Below are positions 63,670 to 64,000 of a stretch of DNA of 64,000 bases, in pieces. The position numbers and the translations under genes were made by a program. The DNA comes from Psychrobacter sp. JCM 18902 (GTDB lineage Bacteria > Pseudomonadota > Gammaproteobacteria > Pseudomonadales > Moraxellaceae), in NCBI RefSeq assembly GCF_904846615.1, contig NZ_CAJHBK010000001.1, positions 3,038,001 through 3,102,000 on the forward strand, given 5' to 3'. Numbering within the stretch: position 1 is the first letter of the stretch; every line of letters starts with the position of its first letter. The notes below the pieces were generated by a model that saw nothing but the letters and a program-made list of their open reading frames with translations, had not been told where the DNA came from and searched no databases.

Positions 63670-64000
63670 TTATGAGGCAGGTAGGCTTTCGATACCTTCA
63701 ATACGATTGACCAAACCATTATTATCAAAGTAGATAATTAAGTGCTGACTGGCATTTTTGACATCAGCAATACCCTTGCGGCTACCTTCTGTCCCTGCTT
63801 TGTAGTCGTAAATATAATCCCAACGCTTAGGTTCTAAGGTGTCTCTAATAGCTGGGCTACCAAGGATATAAAGAACTTGGTTTTGATTCATACCCACTTG
63901 CAACTTTTGCGCTTGTGCTTGAGTGATGGCAGTGCCTTGTGGCAAATCAATCTTATAAACACTCAATAATGAGCAGCCAGACATAGCGACAGTAGCGCTA
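63670..64000 (-). CDS. bamE: outer-membrane assembly lipoprotein BamE, 5' end outside the window
   Basis: Component of the BAM complex that folds outer-membrane beta-barrels. The visible part includes the lipobox region VAMSGCS (Cys at the start of the mature protein), then LQVGMNQNQVLYILGSPAIRDTLEPKRWDYIYDYKAG, the SmpA/OmlA signature. The frame is still open at the right edge of the window, so the start codon and first residues of the signal peptide are missing. Confidence 0.92.
   Translation of the reverse strand, partial: SATVAMSGCSLLSVYKIDLPQGTAITQAQAQKLQVGMNQNQVLYILGSPAIRDTLEPKRWDYIYDYKAGTEGSRKGIADVKNASQHLIIYFDNNGLVNRIEGIESLPAS

Overview
The window reads as chromosome of a gammaproteobacterium of the Moraxellaceae, most likely Psychrobacter. 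This rests on gene content (PilA/PilY1 type IV pili, split type II secretion genes, divergent mutS and secA, rne, rluC, fdxA, dsbC next to hom, PRC/DUF2382 stress proteins) and on moderate-to-low GC codon use. No rRNA operon and no CRISPR array are present. 

Layout. 1-3.2 kb: a McrB/McrC modification-dependent restriction pair. 3.4-3.8 kb: tRNA-Pro, tRNA-Arg, tRNA-His. 4.3-14.7 kb: an AraC regulator, an unrecognised gene, type II secretion gspF and gspG separated by a MITE, a stand-alone DsbD sensor-domain gene beside full-length dsbD, outer-membrane phospholipase pldA, and comF. 15.1-23.4 kb: the minor-pilin operon (fimU/fimT-like, pilV, pilW, pilX, pilY1, two pilE-like genes). 23.6-36.4 kb: an accessory pilin locus, discussed below. 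36.4-64 kb: mostly core genes: fdxA, mutS, secA, a lipoprotein, two DUF2382 proteins, a thiolase, hom, dsbC, a DUF808 gene, rne, rluC with a HAD phosphatase, engB, cytochromes c5 and c4, a membrane protein, rnfH and a partial bamE. 

The pilin locus is the most interesting part. Three pilin genes each have a recognisable sigma-54 (-24/-12) promoter: the main pilA (23679), a second disulphide-loop pilin (26932), and a third pilin destroyed by about 1.6 kb of insertion-sequence debris, with its 5' part at about 34.4 kb and its 3' part at 36.2-36.3 kb. Between the second and third pilins lies a set of genes matching the mycobacterial decaprenyl-phosphoryl-arabinose pathway: a UbiA-type phosphoribosyltransferase, a divergent-PAP2 phosphatase, DprE1-like and DprE2-like epimerase subunits, a GtrA-type membrane protein, and a polytopic membrane protein that could be a GT-C glycosyltransferase. 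The arrangement resembles the D-arabinofuranose-modified pilins known from some Pseudomonas aeruginosa strains (TfpW system). My inference is that this bacterium builds, or recently built, arabinosylated type IV pili. A sulfatase/phosphoglycerol-transferase-like protein next to pilA suggests a second pilin modification. 

The locus is also decaying or under active rearrangement. Two IS630-family elements are nested inside each other between ubiA and the PAP2 gene. The gtrA-like gene and the sulfatase-like gene each carry a single-base frameshift at a T5 run. IS3-family fragments interrupt the third pilin. Two 107-bp MITE-like repeats with ends like the IS630 ends occur at 36.8 and 61.8 kb.
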